In this document: in pieces, positions 9,531 to 18,629 of the stretch
Numbering within the stretch: the stretch's first letter is position 1
How the letters are laid out: each line of letters starts with the position of its first letter
Assembly: GCA_026196575.1 (NCBI GenBank)
Contig: JAPHSX010000007.1
Location: 1 to 51,039, forward strand
Origin: Gammaproteobacteria bacterium
GTDB taxonomy: Bacteria > Pseudomonadota > Gammaproteobacteria > Thiohalomonadales > Thiohalomonadaceae
Direction: 5' to 3'
DNA length: 51,039 nt
Notes under the pieces: generated by a model
Databases searched by the model: none
What the model was told of the DNA's origin: nothing
The model's input: only the letters and a program-made list of their open reading frames with translations
Position numbers and translations under genes: made by a program

Positions 9531-9674
9531 TTAAATTAAACTTGGGGTTGCGAGCATACGCAGGTGCTTTATTGCTTCCTGTGGTACGCCACTCATTAGC
9601 GCGATGTTCCCTTGCAGGTGAATAAAATCGTGATCACCCTCGTACTTTGATAAGACGGCAGAAAATTCATACAT
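9531..9674 (-). pseudogene. decayed N-terminal copy of the TPR-sulfotransferase gene
   Basis: The minus strand reads 47 codons including [19 protein letters not shown], then [11 protein letters not shown], closely matching [19 protein letters not shown] and QEAIKYLRMLA in the sulfotransferase at 5377-7293. The start regions also match at DNA level. In another frame the remnant begins MNFLPSYQ (real gene: MNYSPSYQ), so about 85-95 bp between this point and KYxGDH are missing and the frame is shifted. Homology ends sharply after LRMLA, about 20 bp before the gmd start. It is therefore a duplicate broken by an internal deletion and a 3' truncation. Confidence 0.85.
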
Positions 9675-9768
9675 TTACATCCTATAATAGACCTGCATCA
9701 AATCTACTCATAAAAAACAATAGAATAACAGGCACGCACCACGTTTATTCGGTGTTCTTTCCCTATAT

Positions 9769-10561
9769 TTATTCAGGCTTGTGAATAATGAGACCAAGCG
9801 ATGTTATGGTGTGGCCACAAAGTTGTTCTTTCAGGCTCAATTCCCAAGGCGGTGACTCATCTAACACAAGGTGATCAAACTGGTGTTGTCCGCGGGTCAG
9901 ATTCATTTCAAGCATATAACCGGCACTATGCAGCCGCTCCGCCAATCCTCGTATATCTTTTTCCCTGTAAAACGACAAGCCGGGAGACTCATAGGTTTCC
10001 TCGTTACTGGTCAGCGTAAATTCAGTTGTGTGCACGGCTATTCCGCCGGGCTTCAAACATGCCATTGCGTTTTCGATAAATCTCAGGCCAAGCTCCAGAC
10101 CACCGATGTGTTCCAATGACCCACACGACCAAAGAAAATCATAATTTCCAAGATCACCAGGAATTTCATTCATATTGATATATCTGAATGAAAGCGCGCC
10201 AGCCGCATCATCATCAAACTTCATCTCGAGCCAGCCTTTCGCCTGGGCTTCCTCGTCTGCCAAGTCAGACACCAACAACTGTGCTCCGTGACGCAACATA
10301 ACAGGCACAATGGGTTCCTGCCCCACGCCAAACCCAAGACCACGGCCCCCCCAACTTTCCATTCAAATCCAACGCATCGGCATTGAGAATAAAGGCATAT
10401 TCCCAAAGCTTTCGATTAAAGCCAAATTGCCAACCAATTTCCTGGCATGCCCATTTCTTGAAATTTGGATCAAGGAATTGGCGAAACGTCAGTAATTGAC
10501 AGCCTAGTCTGGAAAAACTCGGCTCGTGATGTTCTTCAATGAAAATATTATTTTGTTTCAT
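9769..10561 (-). pseudogene. SAM-dependent methyltransferase, frameshifted at a G7 tract
   Basis: Two overlapping minus-strand frames form one ~263-residue methyltransferase. The first (from ATG 10561, preceded by a strong GGAGGTGAG ribosome site) runs MKQNNIFIEEHHEPSF ... LDLNGKLGG. The second continues RGLGFGVGQEPIVPV (SAM loop), LLVSDL, YDFLWSCGSLEHIGG and LKPGGIAVHTTEF, to the stop at 9769. The frames join if one G is removed from a run of seven G on the coding strand (C run at 10346-10352). The gene may be off by phase variation, a fixed mutation, or a homopolymer sequencing error. The good ribosome site and intact second half argue for recent loss or error. Confidence 0.75.
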
Positions 10562-10641
10562 CTCACCTCCCTCATCAATTATGTCCAGTCTCTGGATATC
10601 CCTTATCAATAATTGTGACTCTCACTGTTGTCCGCGCCACA

Positions 10642-13600
10642 CTAAAATTTCAAATTGATCTTAAGCCCTTCAAGCATACCGGAAAGCCTGCGGCCCACAA
10701 CCGAATAGCGGTGGATTTCCCGCCACTGCTGTGCCTTAGTGCGGACCTGTTCGGCCTGATTGTCCGCATCTGTGAGGATGCGATTGATGCCCTCGGCAAT
10801 CGCCTCAGGGCGCGTCCCGGGGAGCTTGTACACAGCCATTGAAACGTCATCAAATATAGTAAGTGGCGTCACCGCCACTGGACACCCCGTTGCCAGACCA
10901 TAACGCACCGCCGCACTGGAGGACTCTCCCGTCTCCTGATAGGGAAAGACGATCAGATCCGCTTGAGACAACAAAGCAAGGCTTGCCTCGTCCTCAAGGT
11001 ACTCCGTCGTCATACTTATGTACTCATCCATGCCCAGGGCGGCAATTCGCTTCCTTGCGGTTTCGACAAGCCGCCGCGAATCATCAACCGGATATTCAGC
11101 GTTGACCATCCTCAACGAAACATCAACACCGTCATTCCGCAGCAACTTTACCGCCTCAATCAACTCAAGCAAACCCTTGTGTGGGAGGAAGAAACCGTAG
11201 GAAGCAATCGTAAAACGCCCTGTCGGCGCGGCAGTGCCGGCCGGCTTATTGTAATCGACGATCCCGTGCGGGAACACCGCAACATTGTTTACTAAGCCTA
11301 GACTCTTCATGCGATTCAGGTCACTAGGCGTATGTACCAAAATTCGGTGGCAGCGGGAGAAAGCCGAAGCCAGACTTGCCAGACGCTTGTCGTCGCGACC
11401 TTTCGGATCAGTCGTGGCATGAAGCATCACTACAACAATCCTCCCAGCCGCAACCTGCCCCTTTAGAAAGATCGAAAAACGTGGGAAATCAAAAAATCCA
11501 TAATTGAACTGAATCACCAAGGTATCGAGCGCCTGCTTATCTATAAGCATCGACAATTCCTCGAGCGTATCGTTTTCGCCCGTTTCCCAACAACGATGCA
11601 CATTGGGAGAATCCAGTGCAATTCGTGAGCTACCGTGCGCGGCAAGAACCGTCACCTCGGCGCGCATATTTTCAATCAGGTGTTTCGAATAGGCCGCAAT
11701 CCCGCAGCGCACGTTCCAGGTAGATATCCAGCCCACCTTCTGCTGTACCACATCACATTCCGAGGAGAACCAGTTGGCCGCGTCCAGCATCCGCCTTGCC
11801 ACATCCGTCCACTTGAATCGCTCCAGCAAAATGTTTCGGCCCTGTAAGGATTTCTTACGCGCATCATCTTTTGGCATGGCGGCGAGCTGTCGCATCAAGG
11901 AGGCAAGATGTCCGACGTCGGGTTCAGCCCAGACCGAATCAAAAACACCAATGTGGCTCTCCGCCGGAACGAAACTGTAATCCACCAGCCACGAGGTCTC
12001 CTCGGTACAAAAGTCGCACTGTCCACCCCAACCCGTGGTGATAACAGGCAGGCCAGATAGCATGGCCTCCGCCATCGGCAAACCGAAGCCCTCCGCCCGG
12101 CTTGGGGCAACCAAAGCGTGGCATACCTCATACAAGCCCTTGAGCCGGGAATCGCTCAGCGCCTCCTCAATGAGGATAACCTTTGGATAGTGCGGATTAT
12201 TTTTGCGTACTTCGGCAAGCTGTTGGTGAATTCGGTTATGGGGATTAGGGAAAGTTTTGATAATCAGGGTTACCGCATCGTCTGCCGTAAACGCCTCTCC
12301 GTATGCGCTTAACAGCACATCAACCCCCTTGCGAGGGAAACAGGAGGAGACGTGAAGGAATCGGAAAGATTCATCCTCCTCCAGAACAGATGCAGCAGCA
12401 GGCAACTTTTCCCAATGATCGACACCATTCCATATAACACGCATTGGTACACCAACACCGTTGTCAATCAGGGTTTTCCTGACATGCTCCGAGGTACAGG
12501 TGATACCTTGCAGAGACTGATTAAAACTATCAACCCACCCCATGGGAAAACCGGACTCTTCCCAAGCGTATTGATGCAAAAAATTCATCCTGGACACCAT
12601 GTTATCGACATGGGGTGGATAGCTATTGCGGCTGGTGACATCCACGCTTTCCTGGGGATATGCCGCAGAATTCCGATAGAATTCAGCCAGATCCGGATGC
12701 GAACGGGGAAAATCTTTGCCAGCAACAAGCTTCTGACCCCCATCCACCAGATCGATCACAACCCTGTGTCCAAGTTCGACAAGTGCGCGTGCGATTTCGC
12801 GATTCACAATCGACAGACTGTATGACGATTCAAAGGGGCCTTCCAGCCGCCAGGAAATGTGTTCCGGAAGCTCCCTTTTTCTGACCAACCGGTCGATTTG
12901 CTGAAGATTCGCAGCGATGCTCCTGGCCAGATCCCGCAGATCCCGCTCCGTTGGCTGGAAGTCAGGCACCACCACCCTGGCCACATGCTCGACCAGAGAG
13001 CGATAGCTCTCCTCCCTCTTCCCGAGTATCTCCCGCCAATCCTCAGAGGATGAGTGCAGACCTGCGCAAAACCGCTCTTCGATTGCTGCAATAGCCGCCC
13101 GTGCCGTGGTGTCCCAAGAGAAAATTCGCGAGCGCTCCAGTCCATAATCCATCAGCTCTTCACGAAAATCCTGATCGGTCAGAACCTGTGCGATACGTTC
13201 AGCGATAGAAGCTGGCGAGTGCGGATCGAAGAGAGCGTCTTCACGCCCTACAACCTCGGGAATGCTTGTCGTATTTGAGCCTATCACAGGGGCACCGCAC
13301 GCCATGGCTTCCAGTACCGGCAAGCCGAAACCTTCATGCAAGGAAGGAAACACAAACAAAGAGGTTAAATTGTAGATTGAAACCAGGTCTTCATCGCTGA
13401 CATAACCGGTGATAACCAACTCACTTTCATCCATGCCAACGGCATTGCGAAGATACAACAGGTTCTCCCTGCTCCCTTCCGTCACCTTGCTGGCGATAAC
13501 GAGCTGGTAGGCAGAGCGGAGCTGGGGAGTGAGCATAGTGTAGGCACGCATCAAGCCATCGAAATTCTTGCGTCTATCGAAGCCACCCGGTACATAGAGG

Positions 13601-14286
13601 ATAAAATTGCCGCGAATGCCGTATTGCCGACGCAGTCTTGCCGCCTCCTCATCGGGCACAACCAGCCGGCGGAACCGTTCATCGACTGCCGATGAAACAT
13701 TCACCACCTTCTCTCCCGATACCGGCAGTAACGCAATCGCCTCCTCCCTAGAACTCTGCGATATCGCCAACAGCAGATCCGCCCGCTTCAGGGAATCGAT
13801 TTTCCTGAAGTAGTAATACTTTTGCTTTGTTTCAGGCAAATACCTATCAGGGCTGGCCACGGGAATAAGGTCATACTGAATAGACGCCGTCTTGGCTGCC
13901 GTTGGCAGCGTACCAATCGAAGTGACCACATCGTCCACATGGCCCTCAAACAGACTCGTGACAACAATCACATCCGGATTGAGGGCATCAAGAAAATGCT
14001 CGCGTACCAACTCCGCAACGCGGGTGCGCCATCCCGTACCGGGGTTCATCTCGGCTACAGCATCAGGAACCTGAAAGGTGCGGATACGCTCAGCGGGAAG
14101 CAGATCGGCGAATGCCTGGCGAATATCGCCAACGCTGTCGGGAAAATTCCCGTTAAGCGCCAGCCATATTTCATGCTCTCCGGCGTTGCGGGCAACAGCC
14201 AGGGCAAAAGAGAGTGAATAGCGGCCGATGCCACGAAAGCGGCTCTCTGATTGGGCTCCCTGCATATCAATCACTATGCGCATCAC
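10642..14286 (-). CDS. three-module GT4 glycosyltransferase fusion
   Basis: A 1214-residue protein with three GT-B units. Module 1 (~1-410) has FRGIGRYSLS at the N-terminus and the E-x7-E motif HEGFGLPVLE (E318/E326). Module 2 (~476-845) has AEGFGLPMAE (E732/E740). Module 3 (~850-1214) begins VGWISTWNVRCGIAAYSKHL and has YQETGESSSAAVRYG, where the second motif glutamate is replaced by Tyr1129. Fused or adjacent sets of three such enzymes build D-rhamnose or mannose homopolymers (WbpX/Y/Z, WbdA/B/C). I infer polymer synthesis from GDP-D-rhamnose because of gmd, rmd, manC and Wzm/Wzt. It overlaps the FkbM gene by 4 bp. No membrane segment is evident, so it is probably peripheral to the inner membrane. 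Confidence 0.85.
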   Translation of the reverse strand: MMRIVIDMQGAQSESRFRGIGRYSLSFALAVARNAGEHEIWLALNGNFPDSVGDIRQAFADLLPAERIRTFQVPDAVAEMNPGTGWRTRVAELVREHFLDALNPDVIVVTSLFEGHVDDVVTSIGTLPTAAKTASIQYDLIPVASPDRYLPETKQKYYYFRKIDSLKRADLLLAISQSSREEAIALLPVSGEKVVNVSSAVDERFRRLVVPDEEAARLRRQYGIRGNFILYVPGGFDRRKNFDGLMRAYTMLTPQLRSAYQLVIASKVTEGSRENLLYLRNAVGMDESELVITGYVSDEDLVSIYNLTSLFVFPSLHEGFGLPVLEAMACGAPVIGSNTTSIPEVVGREDALFDPHSPASIAERIAQVLTDQDFREELMDYGLERSRIFSWDTTARAAIAAIEERFCAGLHSSSEDWREILGKREESYRSLVEHVARVVVPDFQPTERDLRDLARSIAANLQQIDRLVRKRELPEHISWRLEGPFESSYSLSIVNREIARALVELGHRVVIDLVDGGQKLVAGKDFPRSHPDLAEFYRNSAAYPQESVDVTSRNSYPPHVDNMVSRMNFLHQYAWEESGFPMGWVDSFNQSLQGITCTSEHVRKTLIDNGVGVPMRVIWNGVDHWEKLPAAASVLEEDESFRFLHVSSCFPRKGVDVLLSAYGEAFTADDAVTLIIKTFPNPHNRIHQQLAEVRKNNPHYPKVILIEEALSDSRLKGLYEVCHALVAPSRAEGFGLPMAEAMLSGLPVITTGWGGQCDFCTEETSWLVDYSFVPAESHIGVFDSVWAEPDVGHLASLMRQLAAMPKDDARKKSLQGRNILLERFKWTDVARRMLDAANWFSSECDVVQQKVGWISTWNVRCGIAAYSKHLIENMRAEVTVLAAHGSSRIALDSPNVHRCWETGENDTLEELSMLIDKQALDTLVIQFNYGFFDFPRFSIFLKGQVAAGRIVVVMLHATTDPKGRDDKRLASLASAFSRCHRILVHTPSDLNRMKSLGLVNNVAVFPHGIVDYNKPAGTAAPTGRFTIASYGFFLPHKGLLELIEAVKLLRNDGVDVSLRMVNAEYPVDDSRRLVETARKRIAALGMDEYISMTTEYLEDEASLALLSQADLIVFPYQETGESSSAAVRYGLATGCPVAVTPLTIFDDVSMAVYKLPGTRPEAIAEGINRILTDADNQAEQVRTKAQQWREIHRYSVVGRRLSGMLEGLKINLKF

Positions 14287-15596
14287 AAAGACCTTGCCGA
14301 GATCGCGCTTTGAATATCCTGCAACACCTTTACCTCAAGCGGCGTTAACGCCCCATTGCCCGATGCCATGCTTTTGCAAGACATCGCCGACACCGCTGAC
14401 GCCTCATTGGAAATAGCCACGAGTTTCGAAGCCAACGCATGAAGAAACGGCAAAAAACGCATGCTTCGCTTGAGCCTTGATTTCAATACAGGATGTTTAC
14501 CAAGCCATGGCACAACCGCGGCAAGGCGACGCCTGGTTCCCAGTTTGATCCGCGCAAGTACCTTATGTGGAATGGCCCTTAACCGACGAACCAGGTCACC
14601 GGCCTTTCGCAGCGGCGCGGTAATTCGCCAGGAGCGGCTGTTGTAGAGACCGTGCAGGGTCTGCTCGGCGTGAACCCGCTTGGCCTCGGAATGCGCGAAC
14701 TCCCTGCGAGTCTGTTCCAGCAACGCCTTTTCCTGGGCCAGCATATTTTCCGCATGCACAGCCCTTACTACCGTCTTTTCAAGCTCCGAGCGGACGTGCG
14801 CCACCAGATCATTTTCAGCAAGCAGCCGACACTGCGTCTGAGCCAGTTCTTCCTGAACCGATTCAGTAAGCTTGCGCTGGTTAACAAGCTCGGCTTTGAC
14901 AAAATTATCGAAATAGTTAGGGGGCACCTGAAATGCCAGACCAAGCTCCCGGTGTTCCTGTGCGACATAAAAGCGATTGAGACCGTCGAAATATACAAAC
15001 TCATAGCCACCGTCGAGCAGCAGTTGTTCCCAAGTTGCATGCGTCTGTTCCTGGGAAAACGGCATGGTTGCCTCAACCACCACAATCCAGGGACGATAGC
15101 GGGCAAAATCGATGCCGAGTAATACCTCTTTTTCCGCGCCCTCCACGTCTATCTTGAGAAAATGGATCTGCGCCGGGGCGTACTCCTCGCAGACACTGGT
15201 AAGTGTACGCAGCGGCGAGAGAATTTCGGTGATCGACACATCCTTGTCCAGATAGGCCTGGGCAAACTGCGGATCCTGATACATCTTGAGCACATCCGGG
15301 TCAGTCGTCGCCAAACCGGTCGGCCTGATATCGTGGATCAGGATCTCGCCCTCCTCGGCGCCAGCACAAATCTGCAAGTTCACATCCCTGGGCCTGGCCT
15401 GCTTCAGCACTTCAAACGGCTCAGCAATAGGCTCAATGTTAATCCCCTGCCACCCGAGGTCATAGAACAGTTTTGTTACCGATCCCGCCTCTGGGTCATG
15501 CGCCCCCACATCGATATAAAAACCCTGCTCGACACCCTTTAGGGCACGATAGAGCATCACGTCTTCGAAATTTTGCGAATATGAAATCAACGGCAT
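14283..15596 (-). CDS. FkbM methyltransferase with C-terminal coiled coil
   Basis: A 437-residue protein. The N-terminal FkbM-type SAM domain has FYIDVGAHDPEAGS (~26-39) and IHFLKIDVEGAEKEVLLG (~144-161). Residues ~232-316 form a long, charged heptad-like helix (QRKLTESVQEELAQTQCRLL and onward), followed by a basic amphipathic stretch with NSRSWRITAPLRKAG that could dock on the membrane. The layout of methyltransferase, coil and membrane-binding end recalls WbdD, which caps O-polysaccharide chains and measures their length with its coil, although WbdD's kinase domain is absent. The next gene downstream is the chain-building GT protein (4-bp overlap); another FkbM gene lies 8 bp upstream. Function as a capping enzyme is inference. 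Confidence 0.8.
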   Translation of the reverse strand: MPLISYSQNFEDVMLYRALKGVEQGFYIDVGAHDPEAGSVTKLFYDLGWQGINIEPIAEPFEVLKQARPRDVNLQICAGAEEGEILIHDIRPTGLATTDPDVLKMYQDPQFAQAYLDKDVSITEILSPLRTLTSVCEEYAPAQIHFLKIDVEGAEKEVLLGIDFARYRPWIVVVEATMPFSQEQTHATWEQLLLDGGYEFVYFDGLNRFYVAQEHRELGLAFQVPPNYFDNFVKAELVNQRKLTESVQEELAQTQCRLLAENDLVAHVRSELEKTVVRAVHAENMLAQEKALLEQTRREFAHSEAKRVHAEQTLHGLYNSRSWRITAPLRKAGDLVRRLRAIPHKVLARIKLGTRRRLAAVVPWLGKHPVLKSRLKRSMRFLPFLHALASKLVAISNEASAVSAMSCKSMASGNGALTPLEVKVLQDIQSAISARSL

Positions 15597-15604
15597 GGCG
15601 GATA

Positions 15605-16510
15605 CTATTCGGACAAGACGGCGAGATCGAAATTGAGGGGCCGAAACAAGGACCCGGAGGCACGATTATAACTCAGCCCGACCACCAAATTTCTATCGCA
15701 GTGCTGGAAGGAGACAGCGATCAATCCGTCACCACTGAACGACTCATCCACCGTATGTTCGGCGATGATATGCGCCCCCATCTGGCGCAGCCGATGGAGG
15801 CATCTCTCGTGGGTCAACGGATCGCCGGAAATGGTATGGTGATGGGTAGAGACAATCACAAAACGCAGCCGCTCTTTCACATCCAATTCCGCCAGACTAT
15901 CGACAACATCCGTCTCAGCGCCCTGGGTATCCAGGTGCAGAATATCGAGAAAATCCAGACCATGGTCATCGAGCAGGTCCTTGACACTCCTCACGCCCAC
16001 CGCCTTGCTCTGTCCCGATGACTCAATCCGCAACACGATCTCCCCCGAGTCTTTGCCGGCGGCATAGGGCAGCAGCGCGGCCTCAACCCCGTTCCTCTCC
16101 AGGTTGATGGCGGCAATCTTCAGGTGCTCGGGATCGGGTTCACACATCACCAGGGTGGGATTGGCCACCTCCCGTGCAAACCACAAACTGTAGTACCCCC
16201 AGTAGCAGCCCAGCTCGATCATGGCACCTGCGGGGCGGACACGTTTGACAATCTCATAAAACACCCGCTCCTCCTGAGGCTCATGATGACCATCGAGCTG
16301 ACGAATAAGTTCGGCCATCCACTCGCCGTAGTAGCCGCCGTAGAGCACCTCGATGCCGTTGAACATCCGCTGCCACAACCGCCCGGCATCAGAAAAGACT
16401 CCTCCTGCCCCCGGCACCTTGGGCAGGTCGCCGCAATCACGGCATTTGCTTGTCATCAATATCCGCTCGGCGTCCGTCCGGGAGACTGGCGGCAGTGGGA
16501 TCTCCATCAT
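15605..16510 (-). CDS. FkbM-family methyltransferase
   Basis: A 301-residue soluble methyltransferase. The SAM-binding segment is MIELGCYWGYYSLWFA (~97-112), with MCEPDPEHL as the acidic second motif and ILHLDTQGAETDVV (~190-203) as the FkbM signature. The N-terminus has a CRDC motif (C23, C26), which may be a small metal site or a family trait. It overlaps wzt by 4 bp (upstream) and precedes the coiled-coil FkbM gene. O-methylation of the exported glycan is the likely role. Confidence 0.82.
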   Translation of the reverse strand: MMEIPLPPVSRTDAERILMTSKCRDCGDLPKVPGAGGVFSDAGRLWQRMFNGIEVLYGGYYGEWMAELIRQLDGHHEPQEERVFYEIVKRVRPAGAMIELGCYWGYYSLWFAREVANPTLVMCEPDPEHLKIAAINLERNGVEAALLPYAAGKDSGEIVLRIESSGQSKAVGVRSVKDLLDDHGLDFLDILHLDTQGAETDVVDSLAELDVKERLRFVIVSTHHHTISGDPLTHERCLHRLRQMGAHIIAEHTVDESFSGDGLIAVSFQHCDRNLVVGLSYNRASGSLFRPLNFDLAVLSE

Positions 16511-17730
16511 GCTTGTTCCTTGATTTCAATTTTCGGCGGCATCCAGCAAACACCCTCGAAGGGATTTTTGCCAAGATTCGTCACGGTAAACAGACACGCC
16601 CGATCCCACCAGTGATAATTACTCACCAGATGGCTTTCAGCACCCACCGCCGCAACAGCAATCGAGTAACTGCCCCGGCCAAGATTCATAGTAAAGGCAA
16701 TCTCATACACCAGCCGTGAACCGGCGCCAATATTCTCCAGCTGCTGTTGCGTCTGCCAGGTATTGGTACCGTACACCGACTGACCGAGACGGTCGCGAAT
16801 CATGTAACCCAGTATCAATTTCGGCACCGCACTTTTGACCTTCAGCTCGACAGCAACCGTGACATCCTCGCCAACATCCACATACTCCACAGGCTTACCC
16901 GCGGCATTCAACAGCTCGACCCTGACGATCTCTACTTCACCCGAGCCCGACTGTGTCTGTGCCTTGCCCTCGCTGTTGTCCATCCGGATCGAGGCATTTT
17001 CATTTTCAGCGATCAGCGCATTGTAGAAATCCATCACCTCCTCCGGGTCGCCATCCTTAATCAGCAGCCCCCGCTCGAGCAACAGCGCACGCTGACACAG
17101 ACCCTGAATCGCCGAACGGTCGTGCGACACAATCAGCAGAGTCGTACCCTCTTTCTGGAACTCACGGATACGAGCGAAGCTCTTGTGCTGGAAATAGGCA
17201 TCACCCACCGACAGGGCCTCATCCACAATCAGCAAATCGGGGCGAAATGCCGTCGCCACGCTAAAGGCCACCCTCATCTGCATGCCGCTGGAATAGGTGC
17301 GCATCGGCTGGTCGAAGTAATCGCCAATCTCCGCAAACGACTCAAGATCGGGCATAACCTGCTCTATCTCGTCCCTGGCATAACCCATCAGGCCGGCCGC
17401 GTGAGAGGCATTTTGCCGTCCGGTCAACTCGGGATTGAAACCCATGCCCAGCTCGAGAATGGCACTGACGCGACCGGACATTTGCACGCTGCCGGAAGTT
17501 GGCCGGGTAATGCCCGTGATCAGCTTCAGCAGCGTGCTCTTACCGGCGCCGTTCTGCCCGATCACGCCCACCGCCTCACCGGGGGAGACGGTAAAGCTCA
17601 CATTCTTCAGTACCCACTGCTCCGCGCGTGGCCGCAGCGGGACACCGAACCATGAACCGATGCGGCGCAACTCGCCGCCCCAGTTGCGATAAGACTTTCC
17701 GACGGCACTGACAATCAAGCTTCCGCTCAT
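16507..17730 (-). CDS. wzt: polysaccharide ABC exporter ATPase (Wzt) with carbohydrate-binding domain
   Basis: A 407-residue ATPase subunit that drives export of undecaprenyl-linked polysaccharide across the inner membrane. Walker A is GQNGAGKST (58-66), the signature is YSSGMQMR (~146-153), Walker B is LLIVDEALSVGD (~166-177) and the switch His is 203. Residues ~260-407 form an extra beta-rich domain, as in Wzt of E. coli O8/O9a, where it binds the capped chain end. Its expected partner, wzm, is not next to it but 13.4 kb away at 31147-31941, with the T2SS genes between. The start lies 45 bp after the gspH stop, so it is probably transcribed with that operon. Confidence 0.92.
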   Translation of the reverse strand: MSGSLIVSAVGKSYRNWGGELRRIGSWFGVPLRPRAEQWVLKNVSFTVSPGEAVGVIGQNGAGKSTLLKLITGITRPTSGSVQMSGRVSAILELGMGFNPELTGRQNASHAAGLMGYARDEIEQVMPDLESFAEIGDYFDQPMRTYSSGMQMRVAFSVATAFRPDLLIVDEALSVGDAYFQHKSFARIREFQKEGTTLLIVSHDRSAIQGLCQRALLLERGLLIKDGDPEEVMDFYNALIAENENASIRMDNSEGKAQTQSGSGEVEIVRVELLNAAGKPVEYVDVGEDVTVAVELKVKSAVPKLILGYMIRDRLGQSVYGTNTWQTQQQLENIGAGSRLVYEIAFTMNLGRGSYSIAVAAVGAESHLVSNYHWWDRACLFTVTNLGKNPFEGVCWMPPKIEIKEQA

Positions 17731-17775
17731 GCGCGCTCACCACCTGGTTGCACCACGCCCATTACAAAGTGGACG

Positions 17776-18177
17776 CTAGGGATTGACTGCATCCACAATC
17801 TCCGGCTTACAGCTAAAGGGCTGGATCTCATATACCGTTACATTCCTCTCCGGATCGGTTACGCGCAATCTCCCGGAGGTACATAACCCATTGACCTCGT
17901 AGCGCACCGGCGGCGCCAGCTCCACATCCCAGCCCTCGGGCAACGTAACCAGACCCGCAGCCGGAGGAAACACAATGGCCTCCCCCCCGAGGTAGGCCTG
18001 ATAGGGGAGCAAACCAATCTCGTGCAGCAACGCCGACAACGCCCCCTGGCGCTCGGCAGACTTGCGCAGATTCAACATAGATGGAGTCACCAGCCCGACC
18101 ACGATGGCCAGCAACAGGAGCACCACCAGGATCTCGACCAGCGTAAACCCCCGATAACCGCGCGCGGCGAGCATCAC
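17776..18177 (-). CDS. gspH: minor pseudopilin GspH-like
   Basis: A 133-residue protein with a type IV prepilin leader. Cleavage is expected after the Gly of RGFTLVEILVVLLLLAIVVG, placing Glu at mature position 5, followed by a ~20-residue hydrophobic helix. Two Cys in the C-terminal half (NGLCTSG and FSCKPE) may form a disulfide. It overlaps gspG by 4 bp. Position after gspG supports GspH of the pseudopilus, though minor pseudopilin names are set mostly by order. It is the last T2SS gene before wzt. Confidence 0.75.
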   Translation of the reverse strand: MMLAARGYRGFTLVEILVVLLLLAIVVGLVTPSMLNLRKSAERQGALSALLHEIGLLPYQAYLGGEAIVFPPAAGLVTLPEGWDVELAPPVRYEVNGLCTSGRLRVTDPERNVTVYEIQPFSCKPEIVDAVNP

Positions 18178-18605
18178 CTCTCCGGCGTATAGCCGATATC
18201 CGCCGCATTTCCCTCACCGCCGGGCTGGCCGTCCGCCCCCAGCGAATAGAGATAAAACGGCTGCGCCGCATTGTTCGACACGCTGTACTGATAGGGGTTT
18301 GACCAAGGGTCGAGCGGCACGCTCGGCTCATCGAGATACGGGCCCTTCCACCTTGCCGCCTGGGCCGAATCGGCTGGCGGCTTCACCAGCAGGCGCAGAC
18401 CCTCCTCGTTTGCCGGGAAGCGCCCAAAATCCAGCTGCAGGGTCAGCAGCGCCCCGCGCAGCATCTTCACCTGCACCTCAGCCGCCTTGATGCGCGAGCT
18501 GTCCGCCTGACCAAACAGGCGAGGACCAACCAGACCGGCCAACAGACCGATAATCACAAGAACCACAAGCATCTCGATAAGCGTAAAACCCTTCGCCAAT
18601 CTCAT
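18174..18605 (-). CDS. gspG: major pseudopilin GspG
   Basis: A 143-residue major pseudopilin. The leader ends MRLAKG, followed by FTLIEMLVVLVIIGLLAGLV with Glu5. The C-terminal part has the GspG hallmarks: the LDFGRFPANEEGL loop, DPWSNPYQY and a Gly/Asp-rich calcium-site-like end (YSLGADGQPGGEGNAADIG). I chose ATG 18605, with GAGGCG about 8 bases upstream, over a GTG six codons earlier. The conserved GspG C-terminus distinguishes it from type IV pilins. Confidence 0.92.
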   Translation of the reverse strand: MRLAKGFTLIEMLVVLVIIGLLAGLVGPRLFGQADSSRIKAAEVQVKMLRGALLTLQLDFGRFPANEEGLRLLVKPPADSAQAARWKGPYLDEPSVPLDPWSNPYQYSVSNNAAQPFYLYSLGADGQPGGEGNAADIGYTPER

Positions 18606-18629
18606 AACATTCGCCTCATTCACAACAGG

